A DNA stretch of 64,000 nt from Adineta ricciae (taxonomy: Eukaryota > Rotifera > Eurotatoria > Adinetida > Adinetidae), in contig CAJNOJ010000160.1 in assembly GCA_905250025.1 (NCBI GenBank), forward strand, positions 182,680 through 246,679, given 5' to 3'. The translations under genes and the position numbers were made by a program. The notes under the pieces were generated by a model, which was not told where the DNA came from, did not search any database, and was given only the letters and a program-made list of their open reading frames with translations. Shown here one piece after another: positions 23,205 through 35,986 of this stretch (the first letter of the stretch is position 1; each line of letters starts with the position of its first letter).

Positions 23205-24967
23205 CAGTCACTACAAATCTTTGACAGATGTTGTCAAAGCACCTGTGCTTAGTGACGATCTCGATTATCAACGTCATGTCAGTATTCGTCTGCACTGTTT
23301 CTCTTTCTTCAAAATCAAATCTTTGCTTTTCCTCAGGAATTTCAACATCAACACGAAACAGAAATCCGTGATTTCATTTCTAATACTGATATTCAGATTC
23401 ACTCATTGAAAAAACACGCACTAGCAACGTACGAGTTGTACAAACGAGGCGGTCTCGATTATATGATTCGAGATAATTATCGGGTAAAGGATCATTTGGA
23501 ACATTTGATGACTCAAGCGACAACCTTTCAAGATTGGTAAGTATCCATGTCAAAGAAGTGAACATGGTTAAGTTCGTGCCAATTTTTAGGGCAGTTATTC
23601 GTTTTGTATCGAGCTTATTACGGAAGATGGTTGACAGTTTAGCGCCAGCAGTTACCAATTTACTTGTTCGAGGAAAAATTGTATGTACTTCGTTTTAGTT
23701 ACACATTCGATGATTTGATTTGCACTGATGATTGCATTTTTAGGTCACTCTAGGCATCTTCGGCTTCGAGGAAACAGTCATCGACAAACCGGTATATTGA
23801 CATCAATATTTGCTGCTTTCTTTCGATTGAATCTTTCATTGGTAGATACGTCCGAATGAAATTTATAAAATACTTTATAACGATAATATCTTCGGTCGAA
23901 GTATATTTCATGCTGTGCTCCTTCAAGAAGTTCTTATCAATGTTTCTCTTTTCATGAACACATATCCGGTTTGTTGAAAGAGTTCTCACATCGACTCTCA
24001 TTCGTATATATTGTTTTCGTTTTCAGCAATTATTCAATGGTATTCTCAAAATTCGACTTGGGTATGAGAATATTTCAGTTGAAAACTTTCGTTAATCCAT
24101 ATATGTTTTTACAGATGGATGTTGGAAGCAATGAAACTTGCTCTCGACTATCTCAGAACTGATCCGGAAGAAGTTGTGGTACTGTACCTTCTATCCTAAT
24201 CTTCATTCGAAACTGTGATCTTTGTCAATTTAGACATTGAATGTCATTTCACCAAATAATATCAAACAACTATTGGATTATGTTTTAACTACACAACAAA
24301 GTGGGGATATCGAACAACGGTAGACTTTTTTTGACAAAAAAGTAAATTATAACATTGACGGAATAGGTCATCATTTCAAAAACGACAAATGGATGGAGCA
24401 TTATCTCGTGTTCCTGTACATTTCTATGAGCACGTTTGGTCGATACTCGAACGTACACCCGGAGGAATCAAACTATGTGGTATTTTGTTACCACAGGTAG
24501 AATTGAATAGTGCACGAGAAAGAGAAGATAAATTCATTTTGGGTTTGTTTAGCAACCAACATTATCGGATATGACCGATTATGAATTGAACTTTTCATTG
24601 AAAATTGAAGAGATGCTTAGTTTGATCGCTGATCCAGCATACCGTTGTCTTGTTGTCGAAGTAAGAACATAGTGACTTTTTCCTTATGTTTTATAATTGT
24701 TGTTCAAATATTTAGATGTTCGAAGCGGTCAATGTACTTCTTAATCGGAACGAAGAATTGCGATTTTTTCGACCATTAGATGTTGATTATCTCATCAGTG
24801 AAGCGGTTAAATTATTCGTTCAACAAACCACTTCAGAAAATCCTTATCCAGACTTTTACAATCTTCCAATTACTCTTGTCGGTGGCTCGACTGGCTATAT
24901 GATTCGAGTTATTATCAACTACCTATTCAACGCTACTGCTCAGCCATCAGACACTCCAAATCTCGAT
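23205..24967 (+). pseudogene. PHKB-like: 5'-truncated phosphorylase kinase regulatory subunit beta (C-terminal half)
   Basis: Successive short exons encode the C-terminal portion of a phosphorylase b kinase alpha/beta-type subunit. Seen are [86 protein letters not shown] and, near the end, PDFYNLP. The last pattern fits beta rather than alpha. The N-terminal glucoamylase-like half of the roughly 1,100-residue family is absent: the glycine-rich gene ends only about 180 bases upstream, and an unknown base sits at 23191. The visible exons have no internal stops, so this may be a recent break, a missing 5' part hidden by misassembly, or a retained short form. A second copy enters at the right edge of the window on the other strand. 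Confidence 0.75.
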
Positions 24968-25376
24968 GTGAGTGCGCACAGAGATATATGCAAAATTTCA
25001 TAGCTCTTCGTCACAAAAACAAACATTAGCATAATGGTAGTGTGAGCTTCGCCATCTTTTCAAGAATTCTTCCAAAGTTTTTTGTGCTTCAGCATTGGCT
25101 TTTGCCATCTGTTTGACTAGAATATAAAAATAAGTAAATACTATATACTCTATTCCCACATTAATGTTACTTACTGTAGGTTGCTTCGTATGTCGTAACT
25201 GTTCGACCATCTGCCAGGAGCGTCATATTGACATGCTTCTTTGCAACTAGAAAAAGAGTAACATTTGCAAGCGAAAAGTGTGAACAAAAATGAACTAATG
25301 TTTGACTATAGCAGTCTCATTTAAACGAAGCAGTTCGACTGTTCGGTAGTGTACGTCTGCATATTATATGTACAGA
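24892..25376. repeat. Inverted duplicated block, left copy
   Basis: The reverse complement matches 63880-64000 (PHKB end) and 61457-61765 (small unknown gene and flank), in matching order. The left copy is contiguous; the right copy is split by about 2.1 kb. Confidence 0.8.
24998..25246 (-). CDS. Small unknown gene, intact copy of the inverted block (3' exons)
   Basis: Two exons, 25175-25246 and 24998-25116, joined by a 58-base GT-AG intron. They encode a C-terminus containing VNMTLLADGRTVTTYEATY and KQMAKANAEAQKTLEEFLKR and ending CFCDEEL, with TGA at 24998-25000. The exon begins in mid-codon, so at least one 5' exon is missing; I could not find it. It lies tail to tail with the PHKB-like gene, 30 bases apart. 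The same pieces exist near 61.6 kb and 63.87 kb, with the ending CFCGEEL. Function not recognised. Confidence 0.5.
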
Positions 25377-27051
25377 GCTTATCTTCGTAGGCCTATGCAT
25401 ATTTTGTACCCGGAGAGAATCCTACACAGAAGAACTGCAGCACCGTTTTACCTATCATATATGTCATCCATTAAAATATCTAGACGTATATTGATTTCTA
25501 CTTTGACGAGATTAATTCGATCGAATAAAGACCATTCAGAATCCGTAGTTTATCAAGATGCTCATGCCTCCTTCTTCGTGTCGAGACCATTTTCCTGACA
25601 AAATAAAATACAGAAAATCCAACGATTCATCAGAGATGCCTAACTAGTTAGTTGTCGGCGTGTAACCGCAGCGTTATCATCAAATGCGATTGTATTGTTT
25701 TTTCTTATGTAAATTCACTTACCTCACTGCGATACATTCATCAGTATAGTGAACCAGCAGAATACTCATCTTCATTTTCTATATCACGCAATCATGATGT
25801 CATGGAAATTCATAAAACTTGATACGCAGCACACCATCATTGTCATAGTTTACTGTACAGAAGAGAAAAGGAAAATACATATGTGACGGTTTCTGACGGC
25901 AGACACGTGTGCGCTGATGGATATACGCATTTATTTTTTCTTCTAGAATCGCAGGCCAAGGCGCAGCGGATCGATATATGTATGACACCAAAGACATAAA
26001 AGCAATGATTCATTAGGTGAAAAAAATAAAAAGATTACTGAAAAATGTCATCCGTTAATAATGTACCTTGTGCTAGTTGTTCAAGACCTAAATGAGAAAA
26101 GAAAACTGACGATTCAATTACAAAATCTTCATCAACTTATCTATGGTCAAACGTTCGTGCGAAATGGGTTCAAAATCAAGATCTGTTATTATGTAAAATG
26201 GTCGCATGGAACTGTCCATTCAACATGCGTGTGTTCTTTAGAATCTCTGTTCTTAGAAATTATCGTGACACTGACAAGGATGATGACTGGTAAATTTTCG
26301 TATCTTGCTTTTTTCTTTGAATATTCTGAATTGTAGATCGTAACTTGGTATGTTAGGTCTGACGCTTCCATTGTTATCGCATTCTCCTCTGGTCTAACAC
26401 ATACTTCCATCTTTTTCTCGGTCATTGTCTGATTACCCAAGACATGCGCTTTTAAGCATGACAATCTGTGCGTATTGAATAGAAAAGAGCGCTGTCCGGT
26501 TACTTTCACTTAGTATTTCGTTCATCAGACTTGAAAAACTAACTGGATTTCCGTGTGAATGTATTTTTTTAAACTGGGAAAAACATGAGGAAAACATTCG
26601 TGTGGAGACTATACCGATAGTTCGTGAAATATTCTCAGATTTAATTTGTTGTTGGCTATTCAATGTTATAGATTCAAGCACACGTTGCACTGAGTAACTA
26701 AATATTTTGATGAAGTTGTCGAGGAATGAATTGATGTGGACATGTTGTAAAATATGTCATTATTTTACTTGTTCTTTCATACGGTTTTATTCTCATTTCC
26801 TTTCATTACACTCCATTTCTTCTCGAAATCACTTGTTACGATTATTATTATTATGATTTAACGAAGAGAAGCTCGACAAGTGCTTTTCTATTTGTGCGTG
26901 ATTGTATAAAGAAAGAAAGAAAGAAAGAAAATGAGTCTGTTTATATTGTTGATATATAAGACTTGTTGCGAAGACAGATTGAAAGCTTTTTCCTTCTGAT
27001 TGACATTCTGCAGTTAACCATATTGAAGTTCAGTTTGTCTACGTCATCAAC
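25247..27051. other. Intergenic region
   Basis: The first part, to about 25376, belongs to the inverted duplicated block. After that no gene is supported; scattered frames of 60-106 codons lack splice signals or recognisable content. An (AAAG)n microsatellite lies at 26908-26930. Confidence 0.35.
26908..26930. repeat. (AAAG)n microsatellite
   Basis: Simple repeat of about six units. Confidence 0.8.
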
Positions 27052-27635
27052 ATGGCTAATCTACTTCGAAAGGGGTAAGAGCAAAGCTTCATTTTCTGAA
27101 AAGCCTTCATCTATTCTCGAATGTAGAGATCATGCCGAAGAATTTCTGTCATCTACTAATAAACTTCCGACGTCAACAGCAACCGATGGTGGTATTTCGA
27201 GAAAGACTGATAAAGCTGCATTGAATACGTGGGATGTAGCACAACGCTGGATTCAAAGTGTTTCCAAAGAGGAATCAACGAGAAAACAATGGGAACAAAT
27301 GTACGGTTGGATGGCTGATTATGATGCTAAAGTATTCTATTCACTAATCACGGATTCACATGTGATTCTCATTGTTTCGTAGGGCAACTTTGTTCCAAGA
27401 AAACAAGTCATCGAAAATACTTCACGCTTTTCACACACGGTATACATTGATGGAATTTTTTCCTTGCTTTGCATCGGAATGTTTGTATTCTCTCTTCTAG
27501 ATTCCTAATTCCCGTGGCCATGATTACGGCTGGCGTTTACAAAATGATACGGGAAAAAATATTGCAACATTACAAGGATGTTTTAATAATCAACACAAGA
27601 AACGTCGATCAGATGTCATACTTGGATCTGATTAG
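27052..27635 (+). CDS. C2orf50/CIMIP5-like ciliary protein
   Basis: Four exons: 27052-27074, 27127-27331, 27383-27439 and 27501-27635. They give about 139 residues starting MANLLRKGDHAEEF, with a short first exon of 23 bases. The core RKQWEQMYGWMADYDAKGN resembles the WIQNW...DYDPMGN stretch of human C2orf50, a ciliary microtubule inner protein. The tail is IPNSRGHDYGWRLQND...KKRRSDVILGSD. The resemblance covers a short stretch, so the family call is moderate. A decayed copy of its last exon lies at about 28455-28550. Confidence 0.55.
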
Positions 27636-28550
27636 ACACGCAAAACATATTTTCTACCAAAGTTTTATTCTATATGTTGATTTCGCTGATCGCGATTTGG
27701 ACTCTCTTACAATATACTGCTAAATTCCGGTACTCTAGAGTTAAACATAGCAACGATTGTATTAAGAGAGCCTACGTCATCGACATAGATTTATCGAACA
27801 TGCAAACTAGTATTGTTACATGTATATGTCAATTAGAATGACGGAGTAATTTGTTGTACATTAAAAGGCTTTTCGCATCCAACTCTCTATCTCTATGAAG
27901 CTAATCAGCTCATAAAAAGCGTCATGAAAATCGATACTTCAAAGATTATTTACAATGATTTTATCGATAGAGAAGAGTGATGCCACAATAACAATATTCC
28001 GAATATCGCTCTTGAAACACACGTATGCATTCTCAAGAAGAAAATAAGACAATAGTTTACCGTTTCGATCTCGAAACATAAAGTAGACGACTGTGGAGAA
28101 TTTTATTCGACTTTAGCACGCCGAAGGATCCGAAGTCAAAAATCCTTTCCCTGTAAGAACAAACCGTAATTTGGAAGTACATATCATGCTGACACTGAGC
28201 TCAATACATGAGAGTCTTGGAAATCTTATATTGACGGGGTGTACACACATTTCTCAGGCTGGCCGTAAGTTATATGATGAGAACGAAAGGGCGTGAGAGT
28301 ATTAAATATTTTAGAGGATTATTCAAACTTCATACATACATATATAAATGGATATTTGAAATCCAGTTTCAAGTCTTAGACTACAGCACTTTGGAGCAGA
28401 TAGCATTGATCTTTTTCTTTTTGTACTTTCTACCGGAATATTTTTATTCTCCTTTTTAGTTTCCTGGAAAATGATTACAACAACAATACAAGAAACGTCG
28501 ATCAGAGGTCATATTTGTATCTGATTTAACGCGCAAAAACGTATTTATCA
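27636..28550. pseudogene. Remnants of a tandem duplication between CIMIP5-like and METTL15
   Basis: 27640-27720 read on the minus strand resembles the last codons of METTL15 (ESPNRDQR against ENPKSRSAKLR) with stops. 28455-28550 on plus resembles the last exon of the ciliary gene (shared caagaaacgtcgatcaga). Between them no gene is seen. Confidence 0.55.
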
Positions 28551-29782
<1,232 letters not shown>

Positions 29783-29996
29783 TTCTGGTGTTTTTTCAAG
29801 TATGTCATAGAGAAGCAATAAAAGAACGTTAAGTAAACTTTAAGATTTATTTTCTGCCCTGTCTGTAAATTTTGCCACTGAAAGTAAGAAAAAAAGCTGT
29901 TTTTTACAGCGTAATCAGCATGATTTTAATTTTTATTCAGAGAGTTTATACCTTACGGAATTGATTCAATCGAATTTGCAATTACGACGACCTGTT

Positions 29997-31408
29997 ATGA
30001 AATCTAGAATGCAGGAAACCGAGAAAGAGATTAGTCATGGAACAATATCAAGAAAAACACAAGCTGTATCGTTTGATTTCACTGAAGATGATGATATGGA
30101 TATCGATATAAAATCATCGACTGATTCTGAGGAAACGTTAGAAGACTTCACTTCGAATGGTAGAAACAACAAACAAAAAGGGTAAGAAAAATAATAACAA
30201 TCAAATTCAATTAAAAGTATTTTATTATTCTTTCTTTAAGACACATTGCCGATGCATCTGCATTCAAAACTAAAAGAAAAGTTGTTCCAATGGCGGTTTA
30301 TGGTTATGCAAGCACGATTCATCAAAACCGACTCGATGAGGATGTCTCTGCTATATTGGGTTCGAGCGATCCACCAGCAGGATTCGGAAATCTACATCCT
30401 CCTGTTCACTATCTCAGACAACAACGCCCTTTTCCACTCGATCCACTGCCAGTCTGTATTTTACTCTGTCCTAGTACTACTCATGATATTTTCTAGGTTT
30501 GGCGTGGTTACAATGGAAATATTTATTTCTCTCCTATCCAAGTACAATCCTTGCATAATGATCAATCACTCTCACCTGTAAAATCGCAGTTTGGGAAAAA
30601 AATAGACAATAAACAACCAGATTGCACCCATTTACCCACATATAAAAATAGAAAAGTGGTAGAAGAAAACACAAACATTACCACAAATCACGAAGCTGTG
30701 CAGCAACTATTTAATCATACAACACAAGACGACGATGCGGAAGATCAGGAGCCAACGAAGCAGCCATGGCTCTCGATCCTTACTACTTCTCTTACACGAT
30801 CAAAACCTGTATGGAGACCAGGTCAATTGCCAAAAGATGATCCAAGTGAAGAGAAATCGTCAAAAGACAAACGACAGATATTACCAAATATACGACCAAT
30901 ACCCAAACCGAAACTCATCCGTAGAGGTTTAGCTTATAAAGAAAGTAAACAACGAGCCAGTTTTACGAATCAAATCAAATCTGATACTTGCCAACAAGCA
31001 TTCAATCTAAATGAATCCCATAGCCAAAAATCAAGCCATCCGACACAAGCCAGACACAATCATCATCAGCCGTCGTTCACTAGACGAACGAGTAACTCCA
31101 CGAAAGATCAAGCATCAGTCGATTTACGCGAAATCAGAAAACGGATCATTAAAGGCCCCACCACTGCGACTTCTTTTCATACTCCGGCGCAACACATGCC
31201 ACGGTTGCCAAGTCCGATTGAGCATAAACCTCTATTAAATCCTAGCATGTATCTGCCTGATCAAGTTTTCAATTCGTCAAATTTGACGGCGGCCGCATCA
31301 TCTGTAACGCCTCAACATCAGTTCAAACACAACGCAGCATACACGACACCAAATCTCTCACAATATTTTGAAGTTTACCTAACAAATAACAATGTAAATA
31401 TCGCATGA
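29997..31408 (+). CDS. Unknown disordered protein
   Basis: Exons: up to 30181, then 30241-30451 and 30497-31408. The upstream open frame continues left to an acceptor at about 29940, so a 5' exon may exist; ATG 29997 (MKSRMQETEKEISHG) is the first in frame. An acidic stretch FTEDDDMDIDIKSS is followed by a more ordered piece (MAVYGYASTIHQNRLDEDV, then DPLPVWRGYNGNIYFSPIQV across a 45-base intron). The C-terminal half is long, basic and Ser/Thr/Asn/Gln-rich. It ends VNIA before TGA 31406-31408. I do not recognise the family. The composition suggests an intrinsically disordered nuclear or cytoskeletal protein, which is only an inference. Confidence 0.65.
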
Positions 31409-32107
31409 TTCAAACAGACAGTCGAGTTCGCTGGTTTCTCATACAAAAAGAATTTCCAAGAACAAAGATCACATTTGTAAAAAGATGATTAAGAACTTTT
31501 ATTTTGTTTGATGTATATTCAAATGGATGGATGATGTGTAGAAAAAAAGCTAGCAACAATAACATACACATACACACTTATATAGAACAATTGCACACCA
31601 TAAATGTTTTGTAATTTGTAATGTATAAACATGAAGACAGAGAAAGGAAATGATGGAACTCGAATGAAAGAAAAACAACGATTAACGATAATTATTAATG
31701 AGAGACATGCAGATGTTCGTTTTGTCTTTTGCTCAATCTTCTCATACGTGTAGACTGTTCAAGACAAGTATAGAAATGTACAAAAGATTAAACGAATTGA
31801 CAGATTTGCGTAGTAACAAAAGTATCAAACAGTTAAGTGTGTGATTTCATTGAATTATTAGAGAGAAACAGAAGAAGAAGAAGAAAAAAACAAATATTCA
31901 CTGTTAATAGCGATGAGTTAACAGGCTGGAATTAAGTGTTAGAGAGACATGAAACGAAAAAGAAACAGATCTATTGTATACATAGAGATTTGAGTGGAAG
32001 CTTTTGAGAATAATATAGTAGAAAAAGAATATATGAACTCTTTTAGAGAGCTTGTCGATGAATTCTATCTGATTTGATCGGAAAAGTAAGTTGCCAGTGA
32101 AGTTCAA
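31409..32107. other. Convergent 3' regions
   Basis: Spacer between the unknown plus-strand gene and the minus-strand Src-family kinase. AT-rich; no gene. It probably contains both 3' untranslated regions. Confidence 0.45.
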
Positions 32108-34208
32108 TTACGTCTAAACAATGGAACACTTATGCACGCTTTCAAAGTTAAGAGAAGATGCGTTACCTCGCGATAGCTTGGTTCTGCTTGAATCATAAAT
32201 TCATCGAAACGCATGTAGAGCGTTTCAAACGTCGGCCGGTTTTCTGGATTGTCTTGCCAGCAAGAATACATTATTTGATAATAATAATCCAAACAATCGT
32301 TCGGCTACAATAATAAAAAAAAACGAAGTTGCAAAGATAGTCATTCATACGTAGCTTACTTTTGGCATGCGATAGCCGTTGAGTACAGCTTGCAGAGCTT
32401 CATTATTTGACATTCCTGGATAAGGATTTGAGCCATGTGTGATTAGCTCGTAGAGAAGAATACCGAAACTCCACACGTCTGATTTTGTTGTATACTCCTT
32501 TTTAGTTGCGGCTTCAGGCGCAGTCCATTTTATTGGAAATTGAGACTCTCGATCGACCATAAGTCGACCACCTTGAAGGATTTTAGCCAACCCGAAATCA
32601 GCAATTTTCACAACATCTGATTCTCCAACGAGAATATTTCGCGCTAAATGAAAAGCGTCAACGATAATGAATAATTCGTATCAAGCAGAAATCTCACCAG
32701 CTAGATCACAATGAACATATCGTTTTTGCTCGAGGTAAGCCATTCCTTTCGCAATCTGTATCGGATGCGTAAAAAGAAAAAAGGCAAGTTGACATCGTCG
32801 TCACTTACTTGTGCAGCGAAGTCAAGAATGACCTTGAACTTCATGTTTTTTCCTGGTCCGTCACGTAGATAATTCAATAGACAACCATTTGCCATAAATT
32901 CTGTAACAATGGAAAGCGGTCCTTGCTGCGTGCAAACACCGTACAATCGAACAATGTTTTTATGTTGCAGATCTTTCATAATTTTTGCTTCGTCGAGAAA
33001 CTTATCCACATTACATATACGATTCTTATTATCAGTCTTCATGCATTTAATAGCAACATCACGTTGCCCATATTTGCCTTTATAAACTTCGCCATAGTTT
33101 CCTCGACCCAACAACTCTGTTTGTGAAAGTTGTGTACGATCCAATTCTAATAATCCGTGTCGATCGGCGGGAACAGTTGGTTCGATTTTTCGACAAGATC
33201 GTGTCAATAAACAACACAAACCATCCACATTTGCTAAAAAAGAAAATTCGCAGACTGAAGGCAAAGAACAAAAGCTTCTTCCTCATACTTTGGTAATGAT
33301 CCACAAGATCTTGTAAAGACGGAAAAGTTATTTTGCTGCTAATATAATAATATCCTTGATCAGTTCGTCGTATACGGTAATGTTTAACATGAAAATGTTT
33401 ATCATTACTTAAATCAAGTACAGATAATGATTCTTGACCTTGAAATGTGAAAATAGAATCATATTTTAAAACCATTCGAGAAAATATCTGAAAAAAAGAC
33501 GACATTACCTTGATTTGTATCCGAAGGTCGAATCAAAAACGTGCCTTTGCCATTATGCGGTTGTTCAAGAAAACGTTCTGCATCGCGACGGTTCGTTTCG
33601 GTGAAATACCATCTAAACAAAGTCGAACATCATCATCCGAGTCTATAAACTCGATCGAGCTTACTCGCATGCAGTCAGATCATTTATAGCCGAAATGTAG
33701 TTTGCTGGTACATAACCGAGTTGTTTGGTGCGTAAATTCTTCGCTTGCCACCAATCGTTATAACTAGAAAGACATTTTCAAAGAGACATCTTGAACGTAC
33801 AATCAAATAGGAAATACTTACGAATATCTATCGAGTATTTCTAATCGGTCACCTTTACGAAAACTCAATTCATTAGCCGATGATGTTCCATTAAAATCAT
33901 AATTAGCCACATAGATTAATTTATCTTTAAATGAAAAACATCGAATGTATTTTGATTACAGAAAAAGCCCAAATATCTCGTGTTTTACTTGAATTCGATC
34001 TGCTATAGATGTCTACTTTGGCCGCTGGTTCTGATGCATAACCGTTTCTATTCTGTTGACGAGTTCCTGTTAGAGATGAATCTTGCTTTCGCTTGTTATC
34101 TCCGCCGTTACTACCACCGTTTCTTCGATAATCATTGCCACGTTGACTATCTGTGTACACATAAGCATTGTCACGTTTTCGACGTGAACCACCACTTCGA
34201 TTTCCCAT
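32108..34208 (-). CDS. Src-family non-receptor tyrosine kinase with altered catalytic loop
   Basis: Order SH4/unique, SH3, SH2, kinase, tail, over about nine exons. [12 protein letters not shown] has Gly2 for myristoylation plus basic residues. SH3: [24 protein letters not shown]2: [20 protein letters not shown] with the phosphotyrosine-binding Arg. Kinase: [15 protein letters not shown], the helix-C Glu in [34 protein letters not shown]. Two unusual points: the catalytic loop reads HCDLAARN instead of HRDLAARN or HRDLRAAN, and the activation loop ([15 protein letters not shown]) has Leu where the Src Tyr416 equivalent should be. The tail ends EPSYRET, keeping a Tyr at the position of the inhibitory Csk site. 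Stop TAA 32108-32110. Lys, Glu and both Asp are intact, so catalysis is possible but activation-loop control seems lost. Confidence 0.92.
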
Positions 34209-34587
34209 CGATAAATAATATTTACAAAAACAGAGAATAGCAATGGGATGTCATTGATAATAAATGTCAAACTATAAATCTGCAAAAGAAATACAAGTTA
34301 GAAAACAATCTGACAATGTCAGTTGTTATTCTCTCACACGATATGTATGTACACACATATACATACATGACATGAATGCTGTTCAATAAAATTAAGCGAT
34401 CGGATGATTTTAACCAATCGAATATGATTATAATTTTCTCGAAATTATCCTCGACTTTTCTCTGAGGAAATATTTTGAATGAAATAGATCATTGTTTTTT
34501 TATTTTCCTATAAACCAATTGTAAGAACAAAACGAAACAATCTTACAAAGAGTGACATCTATTCGAATACGTTGAATTCCGCATTTT
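34209..34587. other. Spacer between SFK start and POLR3K stop
   Basis: Contains the promoter side of the Src-family kinase and the 3' region of POLR3K. CA/TG-rich at 34345-34372. No gene. Confidence 0.4.
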
Positions 34588-35149
34588 TTAATCATTCCAA
34601 CGATGACCACATTGCACACACTTATAAAATGTTGTCATCGGCTCATCAGCTGAACGAGTTTGCAACTGCATGAAATATGCTTGCGTATGCGCACATTTGG
34701 GACAGGTTACTTCCGTTTTGTCAACGTTCTCCCAAGCCGCTGCACCTCCAAGAACGTCATCGACTGGTTTCAAACGTGTGTATTGTCGATCGGTGATTTT
34801 CGTTTCTATATTACATATGTATGGGCAAGTATTACATGCTAAGCGATTGCGTCGATCTCCTTCTTCAACAAACAGCATATTACCACAACGTGGACCTAAA
34901 AAGGAAGAAGAGAAGAATGAAGATTCTGTTATTGCTCGATTATTGTTGAGTTTGATTGGAAGGAAATAACATATGTGATTTTTCATACTCTATCCTCTCT
35001 TTATCGATCAGACGAACTATCTGCCTAGCAGATAAACATTGACTCGAGTGTCTAAGTAAACAGAAATACAAAAAGCGTCGCACAGCACGTTTTAATGATC
35101 TATAGACAAATCGAAATCTCTTCATAAAACTTAACTTACAGAAAAACAT
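34588..35149 (-). CDS. POLR3K: RNA polymerase III subunit RPC10/RPC11
   Basis: A 10-base first exon (35140-35149, MFF plus one base) joins exon 2 (34588-34895) through a 244-base intron, restoring MFFCPRCGNMLFVEEG. The N-terminal zinc ribbon continues to CNTCPY; then VDDVLGGAAAWENVDK, and the C-terminal TFIIS-like ribbon CPKCAHTQAYFMQLQTRSAD, with the acidic catalytic hairpin SADEP and CVQCGHRWND at the end. The length, about 105 residues, equals the family. Known role: RNA cleavage, termination and reinitiation by Pol III in the nucleus. It lies downstream of the GNAT gene on the same strand, about 210 bases away. An AG acceptor lies 12 bases before the ATG. Confidence 0.95.
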
Positions 35150-35356
35150 TGGAGTTTGTTGCTGGAACGAAAAATCTTATCTAAAACAAAGCAAAACATA
35201 TAACTTGCCGATCTGGTAGAGAGAGAGAGAGCGTATGACGGTGAACGATCGTCGTCCTTCGTTTATTCGACTAATTTCACCTACAGATGTATATATGACA
35301 GAAGAATAACTGTCTTGGTTGATGTCGCTCTAACACGGTCTGAGTTCTCCAATCTA

Positions 35357-35896
35357 TCATTCAATTATATAACTATACATCCAAATGTCGATATCGTTTC
35401 CATTTTTATGAACTCGTTTACGTAAAAGCCCTTCATAAGTAAAACCACACTTTTCTACTAAGGCTTTTGATGCTGTATTCCAGACATAGATTTGTGCTTC
35501 GATACGGACCAGATGTTTGTATTGAGTTCTTACTATTTCAAGAACCTTTTTCACTACAGCTGATGCGATACCACGACGCCAATACGGTTCAGCTAACCAA
35601 TATCCAATCTCGGCCACTCTTCTATTTGATTCAGAGCCATGAATACCACACGATCCTATCATTTCATCGTTCACTTTTAGACGAATTGTAAAAAAGTGAT
35701 CAATATCTTTTTTGGATTCATTGACTATTTTCATATAATCTTCTCCATCTTTTGCCGTGTATGGATAAGGCACACGCAATGTATTTGCATAGATATTTGG
35801 ATTATTCAAGTACTTCACAAGTGAAGGAACGTCATTCTCAGTTAAAACGTCATTTAAATAGATTTCATCATTAATTTCATAATGACTAGAAGACAT
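35357..35896 (-). CDS. GNAT N-acetyltransferase, RimJ/RimL type
   Basis: Intronless, 179 codons, ATG 35896. Fold landmarks: N-terminal substrate strands, GSCGIHG, EIGYWLAEPYWRRGIASAVV (the acetyl-CoA-binding Q/RxxGxG/A loop, here RRGIAS), NTASKALVEKCGFTYEG and RKRVHKNGNDIDIWMYS. This is the bacterial/fungal spermidine/ribosomal-protein-acetyltransferase-like layout. The substrate cannot be predicted. On the minus strand the codon is preceded by ttttcttttctag and two bases, so a splice acceptor sits directly upstream. The PARK7 stop is only 90 bases away. Single exon and bacterial flavour fit horizontal acquisition, which is inference. Confidence 0.9.
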   Translation of the reverse strand: MSSSHYEINDEIYLNDVLTENDVPSLVKYLNNPNIYANTLRVPYPYTAKDGEDYMKIVNESKKDIDHFFTIRLKVNDEMIGSCGIHGSESNRRVAEIGYWLAEPYWRRGIASAVVKKVLEIVRTQYKHLVRIEAQIYVWNTASKALVEKCGFTYEGLLRKRVHKNGNDIDIWMYSYIIE

Positions 35897-35986
35897 ATCT
35901 AGAAAAGAAAATATGAGTTTTTATTGAAAGCTTAGATGTATGGTATGCAAAAGTATTTAAGAAGAACGTTAGTCAATGATGAAATG

